Positions 1 to 6,485 of a DNA stretch of 9,961 nucleotides are shown here, in pieces. Position numbers and translations under genes: made by a program. The first letter of the stretch is position 1; each line of letters starts with the position of its first letter. The stretch covers positions 1 to 9,961 of the forward strand of contig JAQGJF010000162.1 of NCBI GenBank assembly GCA_028290765.1. The letters run 5' to 3'. A model generated the notes under the pieces. The model searched no databases. It had not been told where the DNA came from and saw only the letters and a program-made list of their open reading frames with translations. The DNA is from Tardiphaga sp. Lineage in GTDB: Bacteria; Pseudomonadota; Alphaproteobacteria; Rhizobiales; Xanthobacteraceae.

Positions 1-173
1 CCGAAAAGGACGGCGAGGCCCGCGCCACCATCAAGCATTTGCGGCGGGCAACGGCGGAGCGCTGGCTGGTCAAGCAGCACAATCCGCCCGAGGGCATGAC
101 GGAGGATTTCATCCTGTCCCGCAAGGAATGGGGCATTGCGCACCGGGTGACCGGCAAGCGGGCGCGGCGGTAG
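1..173 (+). CDS. 3' end of an unrecognised protein gene (partial)
   Basis: An open frame enters from the left edge (first full codon at position 3) and ends at TAG 171-173, giving 56 visible residues. The tail is very basic and hydrophilic: it includes HLRRATAERWLVKQ, HNPPEGMTEDFILSRKEW and ends in TGKRARR. Third codon positions are mostly G or C, as in the genes nearby, so coding is likely. No signal, membrane segment or known catalytic motif is visible in this piece, and I do not recognise the family. A basic C-terminus would suit a nucleic-acid-associated protein, but this is only a guess. The start lies outside the window. Confidence 0.6.
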   Translation, partial: EKDGEARATIKHLRRATAERWLVKQHNPPEGMTEDFILSRKEWGIAHRVTGKRARR

Positions 174-197
174 GGCGGCGCCGGCACTTATCACCAG

Positions 198-226
198 TAT
201 AACTTTTATTATTGATTGGTTATAAT
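198..226 (+). promoter_or_regulatory. Candidate sigma-70-type promoter
   Basis: The stretch 186-226 is strikingly AT-rich for this genome and contains a perfect TATAAT at 221-226. With a 17-base spacer the -35 hexamer would be TATAAC at 198-203, a poor match to TTGACA, so only the -10 element is convincing. It lies about 50 bases upstream of the start at 278 and would drive the small hypothetical gene there. Confidence 0.35.
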
Positions 227-277
227 CGTCGGTCTTATCTCGTTCCACCGGGCGACCCGCGCCCGACGGAGCGCCCG

Positions 278-604
278 ATGACCCATAACCCTGAATCCGC
301 CCGGTCCGCCATCCCCGTCGCGCAGACCCTGTACGACGAGCCGCGCGACCTCGATCGCCATGAGCAGGAATTTCTCACCGCCGTCCACCGCATCACCATG
401 GAATGCGCCCGCACCAAGGGCGAGGCGATCCGCGCCTGGGGCGACGGCTCGCGCGCCTGCGAGGCTGTGACGTATCTGGCCAACAGCAAGCAGACCGGCC
501 ATCTCGCCCGGGCGCTCGAGCGCTATGACGCGGCGGTGGCGGCGTTGGAGGACGGAGAAAAGGATGACGTCGATGTGACGTTCAGTCAGCGGGCCGCCGA
601 ATGA
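278..604 (+). CDS. Small hypothetical protein, 108 aa
   Basis: The function is unknown. The frame is also open upstream to 212, but the ATG at 278 is preferred because GGAG at 268-271 sits six bases before it and the encoded N-terminus (MTHNPESARSA) then leads directly into the compact part. The product is soluble and acidic, without signal peptide or membrane segment. It looks mainly helical: an early helix around DRHEQEFLTAVHRITMECA, then GEAIRAWGDGSRACEAVTYLAN, then GHLARALERYDAAVAALEDGE, a heptad-like pattern near the end. Two cysteines occur, one in each of the first two helical stretches. It is probably a lone gene, since tandem repeats begin 24 bases after its stop. I do not recognise a named family. 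Confidence 0.6.
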   Translation: MTHNPESARSAIPVAQTLYDEPRDLDRHEQEFLTAVHRITMECARTKGEAIRAWGDGSRACEAVTYLANSKQTGHLARALERYDAAVAALEDGEKDDVDVTFSQRAAE

Positions 605-627
605 TCGGCGTCAGATAACGATGCAGA

Positions 628-1062
628 CCCGGATGTCGCTTCGCTCATCCGGGCTACGCATTCTGCATGCGGGGAGCCCGATCCGATCCGGTTCGCCAGA
701 TCGTGCCCCGCGACGGGGCGGGGGGCCGACGAGCGCCCCGCTTCATCGAGCGCACGCCGGCGCCAGAGGCGTAGCCCGGATGAGCGATAGCGATATCCGG
801 GGAGACATCTCATCACGCGCGGCCTTCCCGGATGTCGCTACGCTCATCCGGGCTACGCATTCTGCATGCGGGGAGCCCGATCCGATCGAGTTCGCCAGAT
901 CGTGCCCCGCGACGGGGCGGGGAGTCCGCGAGCGCCCGCTTCATCGAGCGCATGCCGGCGCCCGAGGCGTAGCCCGGATGAGCGGAGCGATATCCGGGGA
1001 GACATCTCAACATGCGCGGCCTTCCCGGATGTCGCTATCGCTCATCCGGGCTACGCATTCTG
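628..1062. repeat. Tandem ~198-bp repeat built from REP-like palindromes
   Basis: The unit starts at 628, 827 and 1024 (periods 199 and 197). Two copies are complete and a third stops near 1062. Each full unit holds a palindrome reading CCCGGATGTCGCT..CTCATCCGGG, a spacer of about 110 bases with a GCCCCG-CGA-CGGGGC hairpin (705-719, repeated near 905-918), and an inverted copy of the palindrome starting CGTAGCCCGGATGAGCG. Five palindrome copies are visible: 628-659, 770-801, 827-858, 968-998 and 1024-1056, alternating in orientation. The copies differ by scattered substitutions and small indels, so the duplication is not brand new. This fills the 605-1080 gap between the hypothetical gene and the regulator. 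Reading frames across it are by-products of the repeat. Confidence 0.9.
1024..1056 (-). terminator. REP-like hairpin downstream of the LysR gene, possible transcript end
   Basis: The fifth palindrome lies 24 bases past the regulator's stop codon. On the minus-strand transcript it folds with a CCCGGAT/ATCCGGG stem around a loop rich in GCGA. No run of U follows, so classical intrinsic termination is not shown. A role in transcript-end formation or stabilisation is inferred from its position. Confidence 0.3.
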
Positions 1063-1080
1063 CCGCAAAACTCACTCCGC

Positions 1081-1992
1081 TCACTGATTCGTCTGCATCG
1101 CCTGCAGGATCGCTTCCCGCAGCCATTTGTTGCCGGGGTCGAGTTCGCTGTTGGAATGCCACATCATGTACATGAACTGCTCGGGCATTTCGATCGGCAG
1201 TTCATGAACGTCGAGCGCGAAATTGTCGGCAAGCTCCAGCACGAAGCGGCGCGGCAGGATGCCGACCAGGTCGGTGCGTTCGACCATGGGCGGGATCGAC
1301 CACATCTTCGCCGCCATGTAGCCGACCCGGCGCGTCATTCCGTTGGCGATCAGGTTGCAGTCGATATTGGTCAGGCCGCGCAGTTCGCGGCCGAGCGCGA
1401 TCTGCGGCAATTTTTGGAAGGTTTCGAGATCGAGCGGTTTCTCGATGGCCGGGTGATCGCGGCGGGTCACCACCACGAGATCGGCCGGGCAGAGCGTCTG
1501 CACGATCATGTCGGTGGTGTCGACCGGGAAGGCGAAGCAGGCGAGGTCGATGGTGCCGGTCCGGATGCCATCGTAGAAATGACCGTCGCCCTGAACGCAT
1601 TCGATGTTGACGCTCGGTGCCTGCGCCATCAGCGTGCGCGTCACCGCGGGCATGATGATCGGCTCGAGCGCATCGACCATGATGATTCGGAACAGCCGGT
1701 TGTAGGTCGACAGGTCGATATTCGGTCCGGCATCGAGATGGCGGCCGATCAGCCCGAGCGCCTCGCGCACCGGGGTGACCAGCTCACGCGCCTTGCTGGA
1801 GGGTTCGACGCCGCGCGGCGCGCGGACGAACAGCGGGTCGCCGATCAGCTCGCGCAATCGCGCCAGGGCATTCGACACCGCGGGCTGGCTCATGCCGAGT
1901 CGCTCGGAGGCACGGCTGATATTGCCGGTCGAGTAGATCGCTTCGAAGATGACAAGAAGGTTAAGGTCAACGTTTTTGAGATTCACGGACAT
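1081..1992 (-). CDS. LysR-family transcriptional regulator (NodD/NahR/LinR-like)
   Basis: A 303-residue DNA-binding regulator of normal LysR length, complete. Residues 1-60 form the winged helix-turn-helix: the opening NVDLNLLVIFEAI, the recognition region NISRASERLGMSQPAVSNALARLR (about 24-47), and the wing GDPLFVRAPRG. The DLNLL opening and the GDPLFVR block are typical of the NodD/NahR/LinR/PcaQ-like branch, which usually responds to aromatic or small organic effectors. Residues from about 90 to the end form the periplasmic-binding-protein-like effector domain. ATG at 1992 is chosen; an in-frame TTG at 1998 would add two residues, and neither has a strong ribosome-binding site. The nearest divergent gene is the BTLCP protease, so its promoter region (1993-2114) is a possible target, but no clear T-N11-A box stands out. 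Effector and targets are unknown. Confidence 0.9.
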   Translation of the reverse strand: MSVNLKNVDLNLLVIFEAIYSTGNISRASERLGMSQPAVSNALARLRELIGDPLFVRAPRGVEPSSKARELVTPVREALGLIGRHLDAGPNIDLSTYNRLFRIIMVDALEPIIMPAVTRTLMAQAPSVNIECVQGDGHFYDGIRTGTIDLACFAFPVDTTDMIVQTLCPADLVVVTRRDHPAIEKPLDLETFQKLPQIALGRELRGLTNIDCNLIANGMTRRVGYMAAKMWSIPPMVERTDLVGILPRRFVLELADNFALDVHELPIEMPEQFMYMMWHSNSELDPGNKWLREAILQAMQTNQ

Positions 1993-2036
1993 TATCAAGC
2001 CGATTCAAGTGGTTTTCGCCCTGCCGTCGGGCCAGC

Positions 2037-2114
2037 AATCACGACGGCTACGCCGATCTGCTGGTCGGCGCCTGGAACAACAACGCCGGCGGGGCGACGG
2101 CGGGGGCGACCTAT
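2037..2114 (+). pseudogene. Fragment resembling one FG-GAP (integrin-alpha-like) repeat
   Basis: In the frame of the following protease gene, these codons read NHDGYADLLVGAWNNN followed by AGGATAGATY. This matches the FG-GAP pattern, in which an acidic calcium loop (DxNGDGxxDLLVGA) is followed by a GG..AGATYV strand. The reading frame is open back to TGA 1977-1979 but has no ATG, GTG or TTG in that stretch, so the piece has no start of its own. It appears to be a remnant of a larger repeat protein, or a scar where such a gene joined the protease. The match is by eye. Confidence 0.45.
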
Positions 2115-2546
2115 GTGCAGGGCGCCGCGCGCCTCGACGCCGTCAATCAGGCACTCAACGCGGCGATCCGCTGGCGATCTGGCGTAACGGAGCCGTGGAC
2201 GGCGCCGCTCGCGACACTCGTCGCCGGTCGCGGCGATTGCATGGATTTTTCCATTGCGAAATACGTTGCGCTACGCGAGGCCCATGTGGCAGCGGAGGAT
2301 CTGCGGATCCTGATCGTATGGGACGGCCTGGCGCGGCAGTACCACGCGGTGCTCGCCGCGCGCGATAAGCGGCGCTGGCTGATTCTCGACAATCGCAACA
2401 CGGTGCTTGGCGAGGACGTCGAATTCCGGAATTTCCTGCCGCTTTTTGCCATCAGCGATCAGGGGGTGACGCAGTTCAGTCCGCCGTCGCCATTCCGGAT
2501 CATCGACAGATTGGCGGGCGGTACGGTCGTCAGCAGCGCCAATTGA
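2115..2546 (+). CDS. Transglutaminase-like cysteine protease (BTLCP/LapG type), N-terminally short
   Basis: The product, 143 residues from the GTG at 2115, shows the catalytic core of the bacterial transglutaminase-like cysteine proteinases (DUF920, peptidase family C93, which includes LapG). The motif GRGDCMDFSIAKY carries Cys42, YHAVL carries His77 and LILDNRN carries Asp92, in the expected order and spacing. The helix ARLDAVNQALNAAIRW before the cysteine matches the family's VNxxVNxxIxY helix. Family members normally carry a signal peptide and several dozen more residues before this helix; none is present. The only start in the open frame after TGA 1977 is this GTG, with just a G-run upstream. 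Either it makes a cytoplasmic short form or the gene is 5'-truncated and non-functional. LapG relatives cleave surface adhesins, but no LapD or adhesin gene is in view. Confidence 0.7.
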   Translation: MQGAARLDAVNQALNAAIRWRSGVTEPWTAPLATLVAGRGDCMDFSIAKYVALREAHVAAEDLRILIVWDGLARQYHAVLAARDKRRWLILDNRNTVLGEDVEFRNFLPLFAISDQGVTQFSPPSPFRIIDRLAGGTVVSSAN

Positions 2547-2680
2547 TCTTCACCGCGCGGGACCCCGGGGGCGTGGACCCTGCTGGCGGATTTGGATCAT
2601 GCCGGCATGACGGGGGCGACGAGCATCAAGCTGATGGTGGGGTAAGGGGTTGCTCCCATTTGAATGATGACGAATTGCGA

Positions 2681-2832
2681 TCCCTCCCCCTTGTGGGGTC
2701 CGATCGAGCTTTGCTCGATCGTGGTCGGCCGAGCGAAGCGGAGGCCGGGGTGGGGGTCCACAAGCGCATCGCCCGTGTTACCCCCACCCGACCGGCCGAT
2801 CGGCCGGCCACCCTCCCCACAAGGGGGAGGGA
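2681..2832. repeat. 152-bp palindromic intergenic element
   Basis: The outer arms 2681-2698 (TCCCTCCCCCTTGTGGGG) and 2815-2832 are perfect 18-base inverted repeats. Inside lie a hairpin with a 9-base stem and TTT loop (2701-2721), a perfect 16-base palindrome CCGGCCGATCGGCCGG (2792-2807), and a 9-base pair GGTGGGGGT/ACCCCCACC (2749-2757 with 2780-2788). There is no coding potential. It lies between two convergent genes and could end transcription from both sides. The rest of the 2547-2860 gap holds only a short open tail (2547-2645) discussed in the findings. Confidence 0.85.
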
Positions 2833-2860
2833 TGAGAAAGAGATGCGGCGACCGCTTGTT

Positions 2861-3634
2861 TCACTTCCCCAGCCGGATCCAAACCGGCGCGTGATCGCTG
2901 GCGCCTTCTTCACCGCGCGCCGCTTTGTCCACGCCTGCTTCCTTGAGCCGGTCCGAAAGCTGCGGGCTCAACAGCAGATGATCAAGCCGCAATCCCGCGT
3001 CGCGCTCGAAGCGGTGGCGGATGTAGTGCCAGAAGGTGTAGACGCGCGCGTCGCCATGCAGCGTGCGCAACGCATCGGTCCAGCCTTGCTTGACGAGGCG
3101 GGCATAGGCGGCGCGGCTCTGCGGCTGGATCAGCGCGTCGTCGTCCCATGATCTGGTCGGATAGATATCGATTTCGGTGGGGGCGACGTTGAAGTCGCCG
3201 GCGATAATCACCGGCGCGCCGGACTTCAACAATGTTCGGGCGTGCGCGGCGAGGCGCTTGAACCATTTGAGCTTGGCCTCGAATTTCGGCCCCGGCTGCG
3301 GATTGCCGTTCGGCAGATACAGACAGGCAATCAAAACACCGTCGATCGCCGCTTCGATGTAGCGCGCGTCGGTGTCCGTGGGATCGCCGGGCAGAGCGGT
3401 CCGTGTCACCACAGGTTCACCGCCGCGCGACAGGATGGCGACGCCGTTCCAGGTTTTTTGGCCGCGCCACACCGAATGATAGCCGGCCTTCTTCAGGGCC
3501 GCCGCCGGAAATTCGGCGTCGGTGCATTTCAGTTCCTGCAGGCAGACGATGTCGGGTTTTGCCTGCTTTAGCCAGCGCAGCAAATTGGGCAGGCGGCGGT
3601 TGATGTTATTGATGTTGAAAGTGGCGATCTTCAT
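2861..3634 (-). CDS. xthA: Exodeoxyribonuclease III (AP endonuclease family 1)
   Basis: A complete 257-residue enzyme of the ExoIII/APE1 endonuclease-exonuclease-phosphatase fold, normal in length. It incises DNA 5' to abasic sites and removes 3' blocking groups in base-excision repair, using a divalent metal in the cytoplasm. Visible active-site signatures: FNINN with Asn7, CLQELK with the metal-binding Glu34, LYLPNG with Tyr106, GDFNVAP with Asp147 and Asn149, LRLDHLLLS, and the closing ASDHAPVW with Asp247 and His248. ATG 3632-3634 gives the classic MKIATFNINN start, although no clear ribosome-binding site precedes it. It converges with the BTLCP gene across a palindromic element. Directly upstream on the same strand is a weakly supported ORF ending nine bases before the start. 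Alphaproteobacteria often carry more than one xthA paralogue, so which one this is cannot be told here. Confidence 0.95.
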   Translation of the reverse strand: MKIATFNINNINRRLPNLLRWLKQAKPDIVCLQELKCTDAEFPAAALKKAGYHSVWRGQKTWNGVAILSRGGEPVVTRTALPGDPTDTDARYIEAAIDGVLIACLYLPNGNPQPGPKFEAKLKWFKRLAAHARTLLKSGAPVIIAGDFNVAPTEIDIYPTRSWDDDALIQPQSRAAYARLVKQGWTDALRTLHGDARVYTFWHYIRHRFERDAGLRLDHLLLSPQLSDRLKEAGVDKAARGEEGASDHAPVWIRLGK

Positions 3635-3643
3635 GGCGAATGG

Positions 3644-3922
3644 TCATATCGACGTGCCAAACGCAACGCCAACGATACGCGTCGCCTTCCACATCCAATG
3701 GTTGGCGTCGCGGGCGGACTGAATACTTAGAAAGCGATGTTGCCAGTGGGGATCATGCGCGAACCGGATATTCTCGATCCGGAAATCGGCCTGCTGCGCC
3801 TTCCATTCCTGCTGCCAGGCGAGGTGGGCCTCCTCCAGAAACTGGCGAAGCTTTGTATGCTCCAGCCTGTACCCTGACGGAAACAGGATACCCAGGGAAT
3901 ACGCTGCAAATTGTCCCGACAC
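3644..3922 (-). CDS. Possible hypothetical protein upstream of xthA, start uncertain
   Basis: A minus-strand frame ends at TGA 3644-3646, nine bases before the xthA start. The last 90 or so residues look like protein: FLEEAHLAWQQEWKAQQADF, then IENIRFAHDPHWQHRFLS, then ANHWMWKATRIVGVAFG, rich in Trp, His and Gln. Codons here are less GC-rich than in neighbouring genes, which could mean acquired DNA. The frame stays open up to 4219, but the part beyond about 3935 looks like noise (arginine- and serine-rich). The GTG at 3922 is given as start only for convenience; GTG 3929-3931 is equally possible, and no ribosome-binding site decides. It could be the surviving 3' end of a decayed gene. I do not recognise a family. 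Confidence 0.35.
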   Translation of the reverse strand: MSGQFAAYSLGILFPSGYRLEHTKLRQFLEEAHLAWQQEWKAQQADFRIENIRFAHDPHWQHRFLSIQSARDANHWMWKATRIVGVAFGTSI

Positions 3923-4012
3923 ACCTGCCACTCGCCGCGATGACAACGTAGCGATCCTATCATGGACCGGGGCCGTCCGTGTCACATAACTGACGAAAAG
4001 CAGACAGGAGCG

Positions 4013-4174
4013 ATGTTCAGCCGTGGTTCTGGAACCGGATCTCGTGCGCTGCATTGGGTCGTGGTACGAACCGTGCGGCTGGACTTCCCGGTCGGTTCTG
4101 GAGCAGGGGACCGAGCCGCGGCCAATCCGGCGCCTTGCATTGATTGGTTGCTGCTGATTGGGGGCGTCACGTGA
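4013..4174 (+). CDS. Possible 53-aa upstream ORF overlapping the glgX start
   Basis: ATG 4013 opens a 53-codon frame (MFSRGSGTGSRALHWVVV... ending IDWLLLIGGVT) whose TGA at 4172-4174 overlaps the glgX GTG at 4171-4173 as GTGA. AGGAG stands at 4006-4010, only two bases before the ATG, which is closer than ideal. The overlap is of the kind used for translational coupling. The peptide shows no family signature and may be chance. Confidence 0.25.
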   Translation: MFSRGSGTGSRALHWVVVRTVRLDFPVGSGAGDRAAANPAPCIDWLLLIGGVT

Positions 4175-6291
4175 CAAACATTGCCGTCGAAGAAGGCTTG
4201 CCGTATCCGCTGGGCGCACATTGGGACGGCAAGGGCACCAACTTTGCGCTGTTTTCGGCGCACGCCACCAAGGTCGAGATCTGCCTGTTCGATGGCGCCA
4301 AGGAGACCCGGATCGAATTGCCGGAATACACCAACGAGGTGTTTCACGGCTATCTTCCCGAGGTCGGCCCCGGCACGTTCTACGGCTACCGCGTCCACGG
4401 CCCCTACAATCCGGAGGCCGGCCACAGGTTCAATCCCAACAAGCTGCTGCTCGATCCCTATGCGCGGGCGCATGCCGGCCATCTCGAATGGAATCCGGCG
4501 GTGTTCGGCTACAAGATGGAGAGCGGCGACGATTTGACCTTCGACGAGCGCGACAGCGCGCCGTTCATGCCGAAATGCGTCATCGTCGACCAGGGCTTCG
4601 ACTGGAAAGGCGAGGCCGGCCGGCAGAACGTGCCGTGGGACCTGACCATCATCTACGAAACCCACGTCAAGGGCTTTACCAAGCAGCATCCCGGCGTGCC
4701 GGAAAAGCTGCGCGGCAGCTATGCCGGTTTCGGCAGCAAGCCCATCGTCGATTATCTCAAGGCGCTCGGCATCACCTCGGTCGAGCTGCTGCCGATCCAT
4801 ACTTTCGTCAATGACGATTTCCTGCTGGCCCGGAAACTCACCAATTACTGGGGCTACAACACCATCGGCTTTTTCGCGCCGGATCCGCGCTACGCCTCCG
4901 ACGTGCCCAACAGCCTGCGCGAATTCAAGGAGATGGTGGCGAGCCTGCATGCCGGCGGGCTCGAGGTGATTTTGGACGTGGTCTATAATCACACCGCAGA
5001 GGGCAATGAAAAGGGCCCGACGCTGTCGTTCAAGGGCATCGACAACGCCAGCTACTATCGCCTGCTGCCGGACAGCCGGCGCCATTACATCAACGACACC
5101 GGCACCGGCAACACCGTCAATCTGTCGCATCCGCGCGTCATCCAGATGGTCAATGACAGCCTGCGCTACTGGGCCAACGACATGCATATCGACGGATTTC
5201 GTTTCGACCTCGGCACCATTTTGGCGCGCGAGGTCTATGGCTTCACCGAGCAGAGCGGTTTCCTCAAAGCCGTCGACCAGGATCCGGTGCTCACCGCGGT
5301 CAAGCTGATCGCGGAGCCGTGGGATATCGGGCCCGGCGGCTATCAGGTCGGCGGCTTTCCGCCGGGCTGGGCGGAATGGAACGACAAGTTCCGCGACACG
5401 GTGCGCGATTTCTGGCGCGGCGAGGCGCCGGTGTCGGCGCTGGCGCCGCGGCTGTCGGGCTCCGCCGATCTGTTCAACCACCAGGGCCGGCGGGCCTGGG
5501 CCTGCGTCAATTTCGTCACCGCCCATGACGGTTTCACGCTCAATGACTGGGCGAGCTACGACAACAAGCACAACGAAGCCAACGGCGAGAACAACAAGGA
5601 CGGCAATTCCAACAACCATTCCTGGAATTGCGGCGTGGAAGGCCCGACCGACGACAAGGCCATCGTCGCGCTGCGCAACCGGCAGAAGCGCAACATGCTC
5701 GCGACACTCCTGTTCTCGCAGGGCACCCCGATGATGCTGGGCGGCGACGAGTTCGGCCGCAGCCAAAAAGGCAACAACAACGCCTATTGCCAGGACAGCG
5801 ATATTTCCTGGTTCGACTGGAATCTCGACGACAACGCCAAGGACTTGCTGGCATTCACCAAGCGCCTGATCAGGCTGACGCGGACCTGCGCCATCCTGCG
5901 CCGCAACCGTTTTCTCACCGGCGACCACGACCCGCATCTCGACGTCCGCGATGTCACCTGGGTCAATGCCAATGGCGGGGCGATGCAGGACGAACACTGG
6001 AAGGACAATTCGATCAAATGCTTCGGCATGCTGCTCGACGGCCGCGCCCAGCGCACCGGCATCCGCCGCCACGGCGACGACGACACCGTGCTGATCGTGC
6101 TGAACGGCTTTGAGGGGCTGGTGGATTTCACGCTGCCGGCTGCGGTGCTCGGGGAAGACTGGACGCTATTGGTCGACACCAACATTCCGGATGCGAAGCC
6201 GGGGCAGAAATTCAAGTTCGGCGATGTGTATCAGGTGACGGGACGGTCGCTGCTGCTGTTTGCGCTGGATGCGGTGAAGGCGTTGTCGTGA
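4171..6291 (+). CDS. glgX: Glycogen debranching enzyme GlgX (GH13 isoamylase type)
   Basis: A complete 706-residue enzyme that hydrolyses alpha-1,6 branch points of glycogen, mainly the limit-dextrin side chains left by glycogen phosphorylase, in the cytoplasm. Residues about 8-100 form the CBM48-type domain (LPYPLGAHWDGKGTNFALFSAHA). The (beta/alpha)8 catalytic domain shows all four GH13 regions: DVVYNH at 269-274, GFRFDLG with the nucleophile Asp346, LIAEPWDIGPGGYQVG with the acid/base Glu382, and FVTAHDGFTLNDW with His452-Asp453. KHNEANGENNKDGNSNNHSWN is the usual GlgX stretch after region IV. The tail from about 610 is the C-terminal beta domain. GTG 4171 is chosen because GGGGG at 4160-4164 is well placed and it gives MTNIAVEEGLPYPLG; the frame also extends to TTG 4144. 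Other glg genes are not in the window. Confidence 0.95.
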   Translation: MTNIAVEEGLPYPLGAHWDGKGTNFALFSAHATKVEICLFDGAKETRIELPEYTNEVFHGYLPEVGPGTFYGYRVHGPYNPEAGHRFNPNKLLLDPYARAHAGHLEWNPAVFGYKMESGDDLTFDERDSAPFMPKCVIVDQGFDWKGEAGRQNVPWDLTIIYETHVKGFTKQHPGVPEKLRGSYAGFGSKPIVDYLKALGITSVELLPIHTFVNDDFLLARKLTNYWGYNTIGFFAPDPRYASDVPNSLREFKEMVASLHAGGLEVILDVVYNHTAEGNEKGPTLSFKGIDNASYYRLLPDSRRHYINDTGTGNTVNLSHPRVIQMVNDSLRYWANDMHIDGFRFDLGTILAREVYGFTEQSGFLKAVDQDPVLTAVKLIAEPWDIGPGGYQVGGFPPGWAEWNDKFRDTVRDFWRGEAPVSALAPRLSGSADLFNHQGRRAWACVNFVTAHDGFTLNDWASYDNKHNEANGENNKDGNSNNHSWNCGVEGPTDDKAIVALRNRQKRNMLATLLFSQGTPMMLGGDEFGRSQKGNNNAYCQDSDISWFDWNLDDNAKDLLAFTKRLIRLTRTCAILRRNRFLTGDHDPHLDVRDVTWVNANGGAMQDEHWKDNSIKCFGMLLDGRAQRTGIRRHGDDDTVLIVLNGFEGLVDFTLPAAVLGEDWTLLVDTNIPDAKPGQKFKFGDVYQVTGRSLLLFALDAVKALS

Positions 6292-6428
6292 GGCAGATGC
6301 AAGGTGGCGAGTGCAGCGTCGTAATCCGGCCATTTTTTAGACGCGTTCCGGTGTGTGGCCCCGGCGTTCGTTCACACCAGGCGAAAGCCGAAGGCGGTAA
6401 CTCCTAAGTGAATACGCGTTCCATGTGT

Positions 6429-6453
6429 GGAACCAGGGGTACAGATCGCAGTT
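6429..6453 (+). promoter_or_regulatory. Candidate EcfG-type (general stress) promoter
   Basis: GGAAC at 6429-6433 and AGTT at 6450-6453 are separated by 16 bases, close to the alphaproteobacterial EcfG consensus GGAAC-N16/17-CGTT with one mismatch. Transcription would begin near 6460, giving a short leader before the Shine-Dalgarno at 6474. The GGAAC is also part of a hairpin (GTTCCA-TGTG-TGGAAC, 6418-6433). No stronger sigma-70 promoter is visible in 6292-6480. Confidence 0.4.
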
Positions 6454-6485
6454 TCCCTCCGGGAACTTAGCTCGGAGGAAGGATG

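Noticed and set aside
628..1062. CRISPR array
   Set aside because: The repeats are palindromic, long, of alternating orientation, and the spacers are repeated rather than unique.
621..1175. A 184-codon plus-strand frame across the tandem repeat
   Set aside because: Its repeating peptide is simply the 198-bp DNA repeat read in one frame; the unit length varies (199 and 197) and the sequence is palindromic.
1012..2187. A 391-codon plus-strand open frame antisense to the LysR gene
   Set aside because: It begins inside the REP array and mirrors the regulator. The translation (many HDH, DRE and RHRG runs) is typical antisense composition.
3982..6072. A 696-codon minus-strand open frame antisense to glgX
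   Set aside because: It is fully covered by the well-supported glgX gene. Its translation is a low-complexity mixture rich in Val, Ala, Arg, Gln, His and Asp, the usual mirror of high-GC codons, and shows no domain.
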